From contig NZ_PKQK01000001.1 in the NCBI RefSeq assembly GCF_002968835.1, forward strand, positions 1,488,001-1,552,000: a DNA stretch of 64,000 nt, given 5' to 3'. This DNA comes from Paenibacillus sp. PCH8. GTDB taxonomy: Bacteria > Bacillota > Bacilli > Paenibacillales > Paenibacillaceae. Positions 1 through 8,428 of the stretch are shown one piece after another (positions within the stretch are counted from its first letter, which is position 1; each line of letters begins with the position of its first letter). Both the position numbers and the translations under genes were made by a program. A model generated the notes under the pieces. It did no database searches. It was not told where the DNA came from and saw only the letters and a program-made list of their open reading frames with translations.

Positions 1-1
1 A

Positions 2-1849
2 CGAATGAATCAATGGCTTGATGTAGCTATGAAAAATCAGATTGCAGGCGAGGCATTCTTTAGTAAATACAAGTTCAATCTAAGAGGTGCCCTTGATTTA
101 TCCAAACGAGCAGAGCTGAGTCCGGAAGATCAGAAGGAACTGGCAGAATGGGTTCTTAATGAACAAGACAGCTACGAGGATGTTTGGAATCTGCAATATG
201 TATTTAACCGATTCTTTACGGCTCCTAATGTGAAGGGGAATGACATCAATAACACCCTAACGGGCTTGGACAACACGATGGAGATTTCCTTAGATGGTAA
301 ACTGAACTGGCTTGATGTTGCCTCCATTCAGCGCTTTGACTTTAGCGGCAACAAAACGGTATGGGTTCGTTACAAAGCAATCAGCGATGAACTGCCAGGC
401 CGCGCCGTGAAGTTTGTTTTTACACAGAACGGTGATAGCAACACAGATAATGGCAATGGTTCCACGCCTAACCCGGGTGGTAGCACAGGTGGCGGATCGT
501 CTACGACTGCACCTGTAACGTCTACACCTGCTCCAACAACAAAGCAGGAACAGATTGTAGTAGATGTCAACGGAGCTAACGGCACCAACCTGACCAAGAC
601 ACCAATCACTCGTACAACCGAAACGAACGGTACAATCAAAGATTTGGTGAAAATGACCGAAGCGATTGCCAAGGAATCGGTGGAAAAAGCGAAACAATTG
701 AACATGAACACCGCACGTATTGTCATTCCAGACACCAAAGATGCCGTGTCCGAGACACGTATTGAACTGCCTAAAGCAGCTGTGAAAGACTTGAGTGATG
801 GTTCGCTTAAACTTGAAATCTCTACAGAGAACGTAGTGATTTCTGTTCCGACGAATTCGATCGCCGGATTCGATCAAGACTTGTACTTCCGCGTGGTCCC
901 TTTGAAAAAGGAATCGGAGCGCAAAGAAGTCGAAGAACGCGCGAAGAAAGAGCAATTGATTCAAGAGATTGCTCCGAATACGAATGTGCGTGTACTGGCT
1001 CGTCCAGTAGAGATCGACACGAATATGCAGAGTCGCGAAGTAACGTTGACATTGCCGCTACGTGGAAGTCTTCCAACCGATCCAGCTGCTCGTCAGCAAG
1101 CATTGGACAACCTGGCGATCTACATCGAACATAGTGACGGTACGAAAGAATTGATTCAAGGCAAACTGGTGCAACTCGCAGATAACAGCGAAGGCATCGA
1201 ATTTACTGTAACGAAATTCAGTACATTCACCCTCGTTGTCGTGGATGGACTGAAAGCTTCGCAAGGTACACAGCAGCCGTACATCCAAGGTTTCGGTGCT
1301 GATTTCCGCCCGGATGCATTCGTCACTCGTGCGCAAATGGCAGCGATGCTGGCACGCAATCTGACTGTCGATGCGGGAACAGTTTCGGCTAATAGTGCTA
1401 ACTACAAAGATGTATCTGTAACATACTGGGCAACAAATGAAATTCAAAAAGCTCAATCTGCAGGCATCATGAACGGTATGAGCAACACTCAATTTGCACC
1501 GGAAGGTTCGATTACACGTGCCCAGATGGCGACGATTGCATATCGTTGGATGCAGAAGCAACAAGCAAACGCAGCAACGGCTGCGGGTACAGCAGTTTCC
1601 TTCATGGACGTATCTGCAGACCTGTGGGCAGCGGATGCGATTGCTTACGTGCAATCTACGGGTCTGATGGTAGGATACAACGATGGTACCTTCCAACCGG
1701 ACAGCAAGCTGACGCGTGCAGAAGCGGTGAAAGTACTGAACGTATTGTTCAACCGCACACCACTAACTGGAGAAGTTACGCCAACGTTTAGTGACGTACC
1801 TTCATCCTACTGGGCGTATGCAGATATCGAAGCTGCAGCGGAAAAGTAA
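2..1849 (+). CDS. S-layer homology (SLH) domain protein, 5' end outside window
   Basis: The frame is open from the window edge and the first Met has no visible ribosome site, so the N-terminus with any signal peptide is probably missing. The visible 614 residues have a globular start, a Gly/Ser/Thr/Pro linker at about 140-180, a middle region with a lysine/glutamate-rich helix, and C-terminal SLH repeats from about residue 425. Repeat hallmarks are TRAQMA, YKDV..YWA, ITRAQMA, FMDV..LWA, LTRAEAVKVL and FSDVP..YWA; the last unit is cut short by the stop. SLH domains anchor proteins to pyruvylated secondary cell wall polymer, so this is probably a surface protein. A strong terminator follows. 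Any enzymatic role lies outside the window or is not recognisable. Confidence 0.9.
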   Translation, partial: RMNQWLDVAMKNQIAGEAFFSKYKFNLRGALDLSKRAELSPEDQKELAEWVLNEQDSYEDVWNLQYVFNRFFTAPNVKGNDINNTLTGLDNTMEISLDGKLNWLDVASIQRFDFSGNKTVWVRYKAISDELPGRAVKFVFTQNGDSNTDNGNGSTPNPGGSTGGGSSTTAPVTSTPAPTTKQEQIVVDVNGANGTNLTKTPITRTTETNGTIKDLVKMTEAIAKESVEKAKQLNMNTARIVIPDTKDAVSETRIELPKAAVKDLSDGSLKLEISTENVVISVPTNSIAGFDQDLYFRVVPLKKESERKEVEERAKKEQLIQEIAPNTNVRVLARPVEIDTNMQSREVTLTLPLRGSLPTDPAARQQALDNLAIYIEHSDGTKELIQGKLVQLADNSEGIEFTVTKFSTFTLVVVDGLKASQGTQQPYIQGFGADFRPDAFVTRAQMAAMLARNLTVDAGTVSANSANYKDVSVTYWATNEIQKAQSAGIMNGMSNTQFAPEGSITRAQMATIAYRWMQKQQANAATAAGTAVSFMDVSADLWAADAIAYVQSTGLMVGYNDGTFQPDSKLTRAEAVKVLNVLFNRTPLTGEVTPTFSDVPSSYWAYADIEAAAEK

Positions 1850-1878
1850 ATGAAAACATTTGAATAGTAAAATTTTAA

Positions 1879-1929
1879 TTAGAGCGCCCTTCCTTGGTTT
1901 AGAGATGGGCGCTCTAATTTTTTTTTTCT
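1879..1929 (+). terminator. Rho-independent terminator of the SLH gene
   Basis: Eleven-base stem TTAGAGCGCCC / GGGCGCTCTAA with a 17-nt loop, followed by about ten T residues. It lies 30 nt after the SLH stop codon. Confidence 0.93.
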
Positions 1930-2187
1930 ATAATTCCTTTATCGGAAAACATAATCTATATCTGACAGGCCCGAGAAAGATAGTCTTGTTTAGAAAATCT
2001 ATATAATCGGTAGGCTCTATAGCGGTACCAGATCATTTACCGGTTTAGTTCCCTGATTAGCTAGTATGCATTAATATGTTGATGGCTCCAGATAAATTCG
2101 TCTATATCCAATATGAGATATATCATAATTGTTCACCTTTAATTATGATTATATATATTACTTCACTATGATTATAGGAGTGACTCT
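1930..2187. other. AT-rich intergenic region upstream of the bacteriocin operon
   Basis: No coding frame with a ribosome site was found. The right end carries the promoter and dyad listed separately. TATGATTATA occurs twice (2144-2153 and 2167-2176), 23 bp apart, the second just before the ribosome site of the next gene. Confidence 0.6.
2121..2157 (+). promoter_or_regulatory. Candidate promoter with overlapping dyad for the bacteriocin operon
   Basis: TTGTTC (2129-2134) and TATATA (2152-2157) are separated by 17 bp. An inverted repeat TATCATAATT (2121-2130) / AATTATGATT (2141-2150) with 9 of 10 pairs covers the -35 and spacer, where a regulator could act. This is pattern inference; the divergent LuxR-type gene at 7363-8172 is one candidate regulator. 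Confidence 0.45.
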
Positions 2188-2670
2188 ATGTTTAATCCTG
2201 ATCTTATTAAAGAAAATACTGAGCTAAGTCTTAACAATGTAGCAATGTATGAATTTAAAGCCTTGCCAGAAGAATTGAACCCTGAAATCTCAAAATTTAT
2301 TGGTGAAATTACATTGTTAGGTTGTGAGATAGAAGGCCCTTTAATTACCGCGAATTTAGGTGTGGAGAAGATTGGTGAAAAAGAATTTATTTTAATGAGT
2401 ATATTACTTCCAATTAAAAACACTAAACTTATCCCTGAACCATACAAAGTTATAGCTAATTTTAATATTGGGAAAAATATACACTACAGATATGTTGGTA
2501 GTCCCTCGGTTCTACAAGATATTTACAGAGGGCTTATCACATATGCAAATCAAGAAAAGCTGAATCCAGGTGTAATATACAATTCTTATAATTATAAGGA
2601 ACTATCCAGCTATTCCGCAGAAATTAAAGTAGATATATACATGGGTATTTCTAATACCGAAGGGAGGTGA
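2188..2670 (+). CDS. Unrecognised 160-aa protein, first gene of bacteriocin operon
   Basis: The start ATG follows TAGGAGTG at good distance. The 160-residue product has no signal peptide or membrane segment. Its alternation of strands and helices, with motifs such as IHYRYVGSP..LQDIYRGL near residue 105-120 and a final AEIKVDIYMGI strand, loosely recalls GyrI/SOUL-type effector-binding folds or the DUF5085-like family, but I cannot confirm this. The stop codon overlaps the ribosome site of the first bacteriocin peptide gene, which begins 4 nt later, so the two are almost certainly cotranscribed. Roles in regulation, peptide modification or immunity are all open. The gene is AT-rich like its downstream neighbours and unlike the rest of the window. 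Confidence 0.75.
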   Translation: MFNPDLIKENTELSLNNVAMYEFKALPEELNPEISKFIGEITLLGCEIEGPLITANLGVEKIGEKEFILMSILLPIKNTKLIPEPYKVIANFNIGKNIHYRYVGSPSVLQDIYRGLITYANQEKLNPGVIYNSYNYKELSSYSAEIKVDIYMGISNTEGR

Positions 2671-2674
2671 AACC

Positions 2675-2842
2675 ATGACTAATCAAATTACTTTTAACGG
2701 TCAAACTTTGAGTAACGAAGAGTTAATGAATGTGAACGGCGGAGGTTTGGGCAAAATTATTGCCGGAGTTGCTGCCGGAGTTGTTGCCATTTATGAAGCA
2801 GGCAAAGTAGTTGGAGAAACATTGTACTATCTTACTCACTAA
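2675..2842 (+). CDS. Class IIb bacteriocin-like peptide 1, double-glycine leader
   Basis: A 55-aa ORF preceded by GAAGGGAGGTGA. Residues 1-23 form a textbook double-glycine leader (LSNEELMNVNGG at the end, matching LSxxELxxIxGG). Cleavage after Gly23 would release about 32 residues, Gly/Ala/Val-rich, with GxxxG motifs GVAAG and GKVVG and an aromatic C-terminus ending TLYYLTH. GxxxG motifs are typical of two-peptide class IIb bacteriocins, whose partners pair as transmembrane helices in the target membrane. A second leader peptide gene starts 21 nt downstream, and a C39 ABC exporter that would cut at GG is in the same locus. Antimicrobial activity is inferred. Confidence 0.85.
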   Translation: MTNQITFNGQTLSNEELMNVNGGGLGKIIAGVAAGVVAIYEAGKVVGETLYYLTH

Positions 2843-2863
2843 TTATATGTGGAGGTAAAAATA

Positions 2864-3016
2864 ATGAATGTCAGTATGGGTTTAATGCAAGAAATGACTT
2901 TCGAAGAGAAGTTAGAAACTAATGGTGGCGGTGCTGGGATTGTAGTAGGATTAATAGTTGTTGCTGTGATCTTCGTTGCCGGAGTATACAGCGGCTACAA
3001 AGGTGCTAGTAACTAA
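2864..3016 (+). CDS. Class IIb bacteriocin-like peptide 2, double-glycine leader
   Basis: A 50-aa ORF with ribosome site TGGAGGTAA. The leader (residues 1-22) ends FEEKLETNGG; cleavage after Gly22 would give about 28 residues, strongly hydrophobic, with two GxxxG motifs (GIVVG and GVYSG) and a small C-terminal tail YKGASN. Its size, tandem position and motif content match the partner of a class IIb pair with the preceding gene. Alternative start: Met5 in the same frame, but the first ATG has the better-spaced ribosome site. Confidence 0.83.
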   Translation: MNVSMGLMQEMTFEEKLETNGGGAGIVVGLIVVAVIFVAGVYSGYKGASN

Positions 3017-3087
3017 AACAGTTCCTAAAAAATAGTTTTTAAATTTTAAAAGGTTGTTCTTAACGCGTTTAAGGGGTTGTGTTTATT

Positions 3088-3255
3088 GTGAGTACAATAA
3101 AAATGTTTTTTCTGAACTTAAGTACTTTTGTTGATAAGAATCCTTTTTTAGGTATAGTACTTCTCATTTTTTTTGCTTGTAGTGGTGCGGTACTTATTTA
3201 TAACTTTGGCAAAGATGTTGGAGAGTTTATCTACTTAAAGCAGTCAAATCAATAA
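3088..3255 (+). CDS. Leaderless 55-aa membrane peptide, candidate immunity protein
   Basis: A GTG-started ORF with upstream AAGGGG at a slightly long spacing; ATG at 3103 is an alternative. It lacks a double-glycine leader. Residues 18-38 form one membrane segment (FLGIVLLIFFACSGAVLIY), followed by NFGKDVGEFIYLKQ. That tail resembles bacteriocin peptide 1: SGAVLIYNFGKDVGEFIY against AGVVAIYEAGKVVGETLY shares nine of eighteen positions including GK.VGE. Short membrane immunity proteins are usual beside class II bacteriocins, and similarity to the toxin suggests it could act by pairing with it. It may instead be a third peptide that lost its leader. Confidence 0.65.
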   Translation: MSTIKMFFLNLSTFVDKNPFLGIVLLIFFACSGAVLIYNFGKDVGEFIYLKQSNQ

Positions 3256-3275
3256 AAAACATACGCAGATTGTCT

Positions 3276-3317
3276 CCTAGGTATTCTTTATTTCTAAAAC
3301 TAATAAGAGTACCTAGG
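3276..3317 (+). terminator. Stem-loop between peptide and exporter genes
   Basis: CCTAGGTATTCTT / AAGAGTACCTAGG pair over 13 bases (one G-T) around a 16-nt loop, followed by TTTCATTCTCATTCTT. The T-tract is imperfect, so it may be a partial terminator or an RNA-stability element that makes peptide transcripts more abundant than exporter transcripts. Confidence 0.55.
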
Positions 3318-3377
3318 TTTCATTCTCATTCTTAGGGAATCACATAATGTATAGTGAAGTTGCATCAGGAGGTCAGC

Positions 3378-5612
3378 ATGTCTCTACTCAAACGATATAC
3401 CATACAAAAGCAATATGATATTAAAGACTGTGGTGCTGCTTGTTTAGCGACCATCTCACAGCATCATGGGCTGAAAATGCCCTTAGCGCGAATAAGAGAG
3501 ATTGCTGGGACGGACAAGCAAGGAACTAACGCGCTAGGACTTATTAAAGCTGCAGAACAAATTGGTTTTTCTGCAAAAGGAGTTAAGGGAGATAAAGAAG
3601 CCTTTTTTAGCGATTTCCCTTTGCCCTGTGTGGCACATGTTGTGATAGGCCAGACGCTTCTTCATTATGTTGTTATACATAAAATCACAAAAAAGAAAGT
3701 GATTGTTGCTGATCCTGCTCAAGGGATCGTAAAGTATAGCCCGGAAGATTTTTTTAAAATATGGACTGGTGTTCTAATACTAATGGTACCAACAACACAG
3801 TTTCAGAAGAAAGATGAAACACAAGGAACGCTTTCTCGTTTTTTCTCCCTTTTAATTCCCCAAAAGCGAATGTTATTAGGGATATTTTTTACATCCCTTT
3901 TATATACTGTACTCGGAATACTCGGTGCTTTTTATTTTAAATTTTTATTGGACTCCATTATCCCATATCGATTGGAAGACACATTAACTTGGATATCCAT
4001 CGGTGTCATTACAATTACCATTTTTCAAACGATTTTGAATGCTTTTAGAAGTCATTTACTATTATATTTAAGTCAAAAATTGGATATATCCCTAATTATG
4101 GGTTATTACTATCATATTTTAAAGCTTCCGCTAACCTTCTTTGAAACACGTAAGACAGGAGAAGTAATATCTAGACTTTTGGATGCCTCAAAAGTGAGGG
4201 ATGCTATCTCTAGTGCCGCTTTGACCATAATGATTGATACGCTCATGGTTGTAGCCGGTGGTATTATATTGTATAACCAAAATGCTTTCCTATTCGGTAT
4301 TACAGCGATTATGGTTCCTCTATATGCTTCAATAGTATGGGGCTTTCATCGCACATTCGACAAACAAAACCGTAAACAAATGGAGCAAAATGCGGCTCTC
4401 ACTTCATATATTGTCGAATCGGTTAACGGAATTGAAACGGTTAAAGCCTATCAAGCGGAAAGAAAAACCAACCTGGAAACAGAGAAGAGATTTGTAAAGT
4501 TACTTCGTACGCTATTTAGTTTCGGTTTCTCGAACAATCTACAATCTTCATTAAAAAGAACGATACAAGGCGTGGGTGGTATTGTGATTTTATGGATAGG
4601 AGCAAGAGAGGTTTTGAACGGGGACATGACAATGGGACAATTGATCACTTTCAATGCCTTGTTAGTTTACTTTATTGATCCAATCTTGAATCTGATTAAT
4701 TTGCAACCTTCCTTGCAGACAGCTGTTGTAGCTGCTGATCGATTGGCAGAAATTATGGATTTGGAGCCCGAAAAAAACGAAGCCGAAGACCAGAATATAA
4801 AACCAGCTTCTCTGAAAGAATCCATCACCTTTAGTAACGTTCAATTTCGTTATGGAACACGAGAATCTGTTCTTAACGGCGTATCTCTGAGGATTGAAAA
4901 GGGAGAGAAGATTGCCTTAGTGGGGGAAAGTGGATCTGGGAAAACAACATTGTCCAAATTGTTACTCAAATTTTATGAAACCGAAAATGGTGAAATTCTA
5001 ATCGGTGATAACAATATTAAAGATATTGCTATTGATTCTCTAAGACAAAAAATAAGCTATATACCCCAACAGACATTTTTCTTTAGTGGAACGATCCGAG
5101 AAAACCTTTCCCTAGGCTCTGCATTGGATATTGAAATGGAAGACATTGTTGAGGCTGCCAAACAAGCCAGTGCACATGATTTTATCAATAAGATGCCACT
5201 TAGATACCAAACAACACTGGAAGAGAATGCTTCTAATTTATCAGGTGGACAGCGACAAAGGTTGGCTTTAGCACGTGCCTTGCTTAACAAACCAGATATT
5301 CTTATTATGGATGAGGCAACTAGTAATCTAGATACAACTACTGAAAAGGCGGTATCTGATACGATTCATGGATTAACGGAAATGACGATGATCATTATTG
5401 CTCATCGCTTAAGTACAGTCATGCGATGTGATCGCATTTTTGTGATGGATCAAGGGATGGTTGTTGAATCGGGAACACATGACGAGCTATTAAAAAAACA
5501 AGGACGTTATTATGAACTCTGGAAGGACCAACTTCCTGGTATTGAAACTGAGCAAGAGAACAAAAAAGATAAAAACATTGATGAGCATAATTTAGTAGGT
5601 GCAACCTCATGA
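3378..5612 (+). CDS. Bacteriocin ABC exporter with C39 peptidase domain
   Basis: The start at 3378 has AGGAGGTC seven bases upstream; an earlier in-frame ATG at 3354 lacks a site. The 744-aa product is a peptidase-containing ABC transporter. The N-terminal C39 domain has Cys18 in DIKDCGAACL, His96 in HYVVIH and Asp112 in VADPAQG. A transmembrane domain spans about 155-435. The nucleotide-binding domain has GESGSGKTTL (Walker A), LSGGQRQRLALARAL (signature), ILIMDEATSNLD (Walker B) and IIAHRLST (H-loop). Such proteins remove double-glycine leaders and export the mature peptides, fitting the two upstream peptides. The stop overlaps the next gene by 4 bp, so the two are translationally coupled. 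Confidence 0.95.
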   Translation: MSLLKRYTIQKQYDIKDCGAACLATISQHHGLKMPLARIREIAGTDKQGTNALGLIKAAEQIGFSAKGVKGDKEAFFSDFPLPCVAHVVIGQTLLHYVVIHKITKKKVIVADPAQGIVKYSPEDFFKIWTGVLILMVPTTQFQKKDETQGTLSRFFSLLIPQKRMLLGIFFTSLLYTVLGILGAFYFKFLLDSIIPYRLEDTLTWISIGVITITIFQTILNAFRSHLLLYLSQKLDISLIMGYYYHILKLPLTFFETRKTGEVISRLLDASKVRDAISSAALTIMIDTLMVVAGGIILYNQNAFLFGITAIMVPLYASIVWGFHRTFDKQNRKQMEQNAALTSYIVESVNGIETVKAYQAERKTNLETEKRFVKLLRTLFSFGFSNNLQSSLKRTIQGVGGIVILWIGAREVLNGDMTMGQLITFNALLVYFIDPILNLINLQPSLQTAVVAADRLAEIMDLEPEKNEAEDQNIKPASLKESITFSNVQFRYGTRESVLNGVSLRIEKGEKIALVGESGSGKTTLSKLLLKFYETENGEILIGDNNIKDIAIDSLRQKISYIPQQTFFFSGTIRENLSLGSALDIEMEDIVEAAKQASAHDFINKMPLRYQTTLEENASNLSGGQRQRLALARALLNKPDILIMDEATSNLDTTTEKAVSDTIHGLTEMTMIIIAHRLSTVMRCDRIFVMDQGMVVESGTHDELLKKQGRYYELWKDQLPGIETEQENKKDKNIDEHNLVGATS

Positions 5613-6988
5613 GCATTAAACTTACTAATTTCGAAGAGATGATAGATAGCAGAGAAATGCTTGAGAGTAAATCTCCTAAAGTTATTAGCTGGTTTCTAGT
5701 ATTGTTGACAATTATTTTTATGATCGCTCTGATATGGAGCTGGAAAGCTCAAATCGATATTGTCATAAAATCGTCTGGGGTCGTCAGACCAAACGAGAAA
5801 ATTTCAAAAATTATTAATAAAGCAACGGGGAGCGTCTCGCAAGTCTATGCCAAGCAAGGACAGCAGGTGGAAGCAGGAGATAGACTATTTTCTATACAGA
5901 CAGGTACACTAAAAAAAGATAAAGAGAAATTAAATAACGAATATGAGAAAATAGGAAAGTATTTGTCTAGCCTAGAGAAACTGTACTCTACAATCCAGTC
6001 TGGAAACCAGACAGTGATCCAGACGTATGCTGACAAAACTCTAATGGAAAATGACAATCCAGTTGAAAATAAAATAAAACTAGATATCTCTAAAACGATT
6101 AAAGATCAAGTGGAAATAGATAGAAGTATTGGTGATAAACGCCTTCTGCTTAAAAGTCTTAATTATGGTAAAAACTATTTGGATGCTAGTTTAGCAGAAT
6201 TTGAGAGATTCGAGAATTTCATGCTAAAGAACGCACAGAGCCTCTTATCAGAATCACAAATGCAGCAAGATTACAAGCGGGCAATTTTCAGTAATGATGA
6301 AATCAACGCCGCCACGATAATGGAAAAAATTAAGTCATTGAAAATACAAATGGAGACTAGTCGAAGTGAGTTCAGGTATACAGTCCAAACTGAGCTAGAA
6401 GAGGCGCTTGAGCAGAAAAAGAATTTAGATAAACAAAAATCTGAATCATATGTTCAACTGCAAGGAAGTATTGATGATTTGAACAAACAACGATCTGAAC
6501 TCAATAGTCAATTAATAGCTATCAACACTTCATTAGACAAGTACACTGCTATTGCTCCTATCTCAGGAGTAATCAATATGTTAAATGAAATAGGCGAAGG
6601 ACAACTAATTCAAGAAGGACTACAAGTTATGGATATTGTCCCGATTAATAACACGATTTATACTGTCCAAATAACAATGAATCATCAAGATATTGGCCGA
6701 ATTCATGAAGGCGATGCTGTGCGTTTCCATTTTGCGGCATATCCTCGAGAAGAATATGGGTCCGTACTTGGGGAAATAAAGTCTATAGGTAGTGATGCTC
6801 TAATTAACGCACATAATGGTACATCTTATTATATTGTAGAGGCTTCTTTAGAAAAGATTGCTTTGCGTAATGCACTTGGTCAAGAAAGTACGATTAAATC
6901 AGGGATGCAAATGGAAGCCCACATAATTACAGAGCAAAAATCGGCACTTCAATGGGTTCTTGAAAAAACTGATTTTTGGAGTAAATAA
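5609..6988 (+). CDS. HlyD-family bacteriocin secretion accessory protein
   Basis: A 459-aa protein with a short cytoplasmic N-terminus, one membrane segment at about 25-45, a biotinyl-lipoyl-like strand (GVVRPNEKISKIINKATGSV and VEAGDRLFSI), a long coiled coil at about 105-305 and a second lipoyl half (APISGVINMLNEIGEGQLIQEG) before a C-terminal beta-barrel. This is the layout of ABC-exporter partners such as MesE/LcnD. It overlaps the exporter gene by 4 bp. It probably links the exporter to the cell wall side. It is the last gene of the operon. Confidence 0.92.
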   Translation: MSIKLTNFEEMIDSREMLESKSPKVISWFLVLLTIIFMIALIWSWKAQIDIVIKSSGVVRPNEKISKIINKATGSVSQVYAKQGQQVEAGDRLFSIQTGTLKKDKEKLNNEYEKIGKYLSSLEKLYSTIQSGNQTVIQTYADKTLMENDNPVENKIKLDISKTIKDQVEIDRSIGDKRLLLKSLNYGKNYLDASLAEFERFENFMLKNAQSLLSESQMQQDYKRAIFSNDEINAATIMEKIKSLKIQMETSRSEFRYTVQTELEEALEQKKNLDKQKSESYVQLQGSIDDLNKQRSELNSQLIAINTSLDKYTAIAPISGVINMLNEIGEGQLIQEGLQVMDIVPINNTIYTVQITMNHQDIGRIHEGDAVRFHFAAYPREEYGSVLGEIKSIGSDALINAHNGTSYYIVEASLEKIALRNALGQESTIKSGMQMEAHIITEQKSALQWVLEKTDFWSK

Positions 6989-7362
6989 CTGCGTTATGAA
7001 AGAAAATTATTTAGTAGGGTTTAGTGTGATCTATAGTTGTGCCTTTTGTTGTAACCATTCGTAATTGTAAGCTTATATTTTGGGACATAGTTTGCGTGAT
7101 TTTCATATCGTGCTTCTTTACCAAAAGTGCCGAAAATTTGTATTCCATATAAAATGCTCCCCGTTCAGTAACAGGATGCTACTAATTCGCCTGTCTACTT
7201 TATGGGGAGCATAGTACTTTCAACAACTAACAGGAAGGAAACTGCTTTTTTATATTAGTTGTCTTCTTGTTGGCAGTTAGGTGGATATATGTATTATTTC
7301 TTTTCAAGGGTTCTCACCCTCCAGGAGCTTATGATCTTATTTTTATTGGTACTAATTACAAT
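6989..7362. other. Intergenic region between convergent accessory and regulator genes
   Basis: No convincing gene. It holds the nested inverted repeat at 7154-7212. No canonical stem plus T-run was found for either flanking gene. Confidence 0.5.
7154..7212. repeat. Nested inverted repeat
   Basis: Outer arms ATGCTCCCC (7154-7162) and GGGGAGCAT (7204-7212) are perfect complements; inside them ACAGG (7171-7175) pairs with CCTGT (7190-7194). The RNA would form a long interrupted hairpin. There is no T-run on either side, so a simple terminator is unlikely. Confidence 0.6.
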
Positions 7363-8172
7363 CTATAGGAACTTCTGTATAAAACTCACGCGGTCTCTTA
7401 CATTACATTTCGCATAAATCTTCTTAACAAAATTTCGAACGGTTCCCTCCGTAATACCAAGTTCTCCACTGATATAGAGTGCGCCTTTATTATGTAACCA
7501 TAATGTCGCAACTGCTCTTTCTCTTTCCGTAAAATGATATGTTTCAAATACTCCACACTTATGCTCTTCATCAATTCGTTCGCTCTCAAGCTCTTTTTCC
7601 ACATGTTGAACTATGGCTGCCAATAATGCGAAAGAGGTATTATACATATGAATTGAGAAAAAATTGAAATTTAAGTAGGCGAATATTGTACCATTAACAC
7701 TAATAGGAAGACAAAGACATTTCCAATCTTGAAGTAAAGTTGGTTTATGCTCGGTACCTGTAAGAAAAATACGCTCTCCTGTTTGTATTGAAATAGATAA
7801 TGCATTAATACCACTAGACTGAAGGTTAATCAAGGATCCCTTCTTGAGCTTTAATGGTTTCATACTCCAGTGTAGAGAACCTTCACCCCATAAATCCAAT
7901 ATGACACCTTCCAAATCAGCTAGAATAAATAAATATGGGAAGGTAAATTGCTCTTGGAGTATCTCCAATTCAAGTTGGATTTTCTTAATGATTTTACTTT
8001 GATAGTGTACTCGCTTACTCCAAAGCTTCTTGGGAATTCTTAAAAATGGCTCCGAATTGGGATGTGTACAATCACGATATTCCCATTCTCTCCATTGATG
8101 TGATGAAAAATCCAGCTTGGTCTTCCAAGTCGCTGGCACGGAGTTCATGGATGTTCTAGGGAAGACAGGCAC
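7363..8172 (-). CDS. LuxR-type HTH regulator with N-terminal sensory region
   Basis: About 269 aa when read from the GTG at 8172, which has GAGAGGTGA eight bases upstream; an earlier GTG at 8184 lies inside that site. The C-terminal 57 residues form a LuxR/GerE helix-turn-helix (FTERERAVATLWLHNKG then ITEGTVRNFVKKIYAKCNV). The middle (about 75-200) looks like a GAF-type sensor (LFILADLEGVILDLWG, later LQDWKCLCLPISVNGTIFAYLN). It has no receiver domain. It converges on the bacteriocin operon and shares its AT-rich composition, so it may control it. The signal is unknown. Confidence 0.82.
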   Translation of the reverse strand: MPVFPRTSMNSVPATWKTKLDFSSHQWREWEYRDCTHPNSEPFLRIPKKLWSKRVHYQSKIIKKIQLELEILQEQFTFPYLFILADLEGVILDLWGEGSLHWSMKPLKLKKGSLINLQSSGINALSISIQTGERIFLTGTEHKPTLLQDWKCLCLPISVNGTIFAYLNFNFFSIHMYNTSFALLAAIVQHVEKELESERIDEEHKCGVFETYHFTERERAVATLWLHNKGALYISGELGITEGTVRNFVKKIYAKCNVRDRVSFIQKFL

Positions 8173-8428
8173 AACATGATTCACCTCTCATTAATTCATT
8201 GTTGATGCTAAATAACTATTATAATACACCCACTAGAATTAGGCAAAAAACACTATATAAATACTATTATTGAAAAAAATATACTCTTAGGATTTAATTA
8301 TAGGTATATAAAAAGAACTGTTTTCTATCTCCGGTCTATACAAGATTAGTCTGACTAAATAATGTGTAGAGCACACGGGAGTCTTCGGTATGCCCTTCAT
8401 ACACTTTATACTAATATTCCCAATTAAT
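8173..8428. other. Intergenic region upstream of the LuxR-type gene
   Basis: AT-rich on the left half. No gene and no clear promoter pair was identified. The composition changes to that of the bulk chromosome near 8430, marking the right edge of the AT-rich island. Confidence 0.4.

Noticed and set aside
290..1696. Long minus-strand frames opposite the SLH gene
   Set aside because: They are shadows of the SLH coding frame, with Cys/His/Arg-rich nonsense composition and no ribosome sites.
6995..7063. 22-codon Cys-containing ORF after the accessory gene (MKENYLVGFS...)
   Set aside because: No ribosome site, no double-glycine leader and only 6 nt after the operon stop; likely chance.
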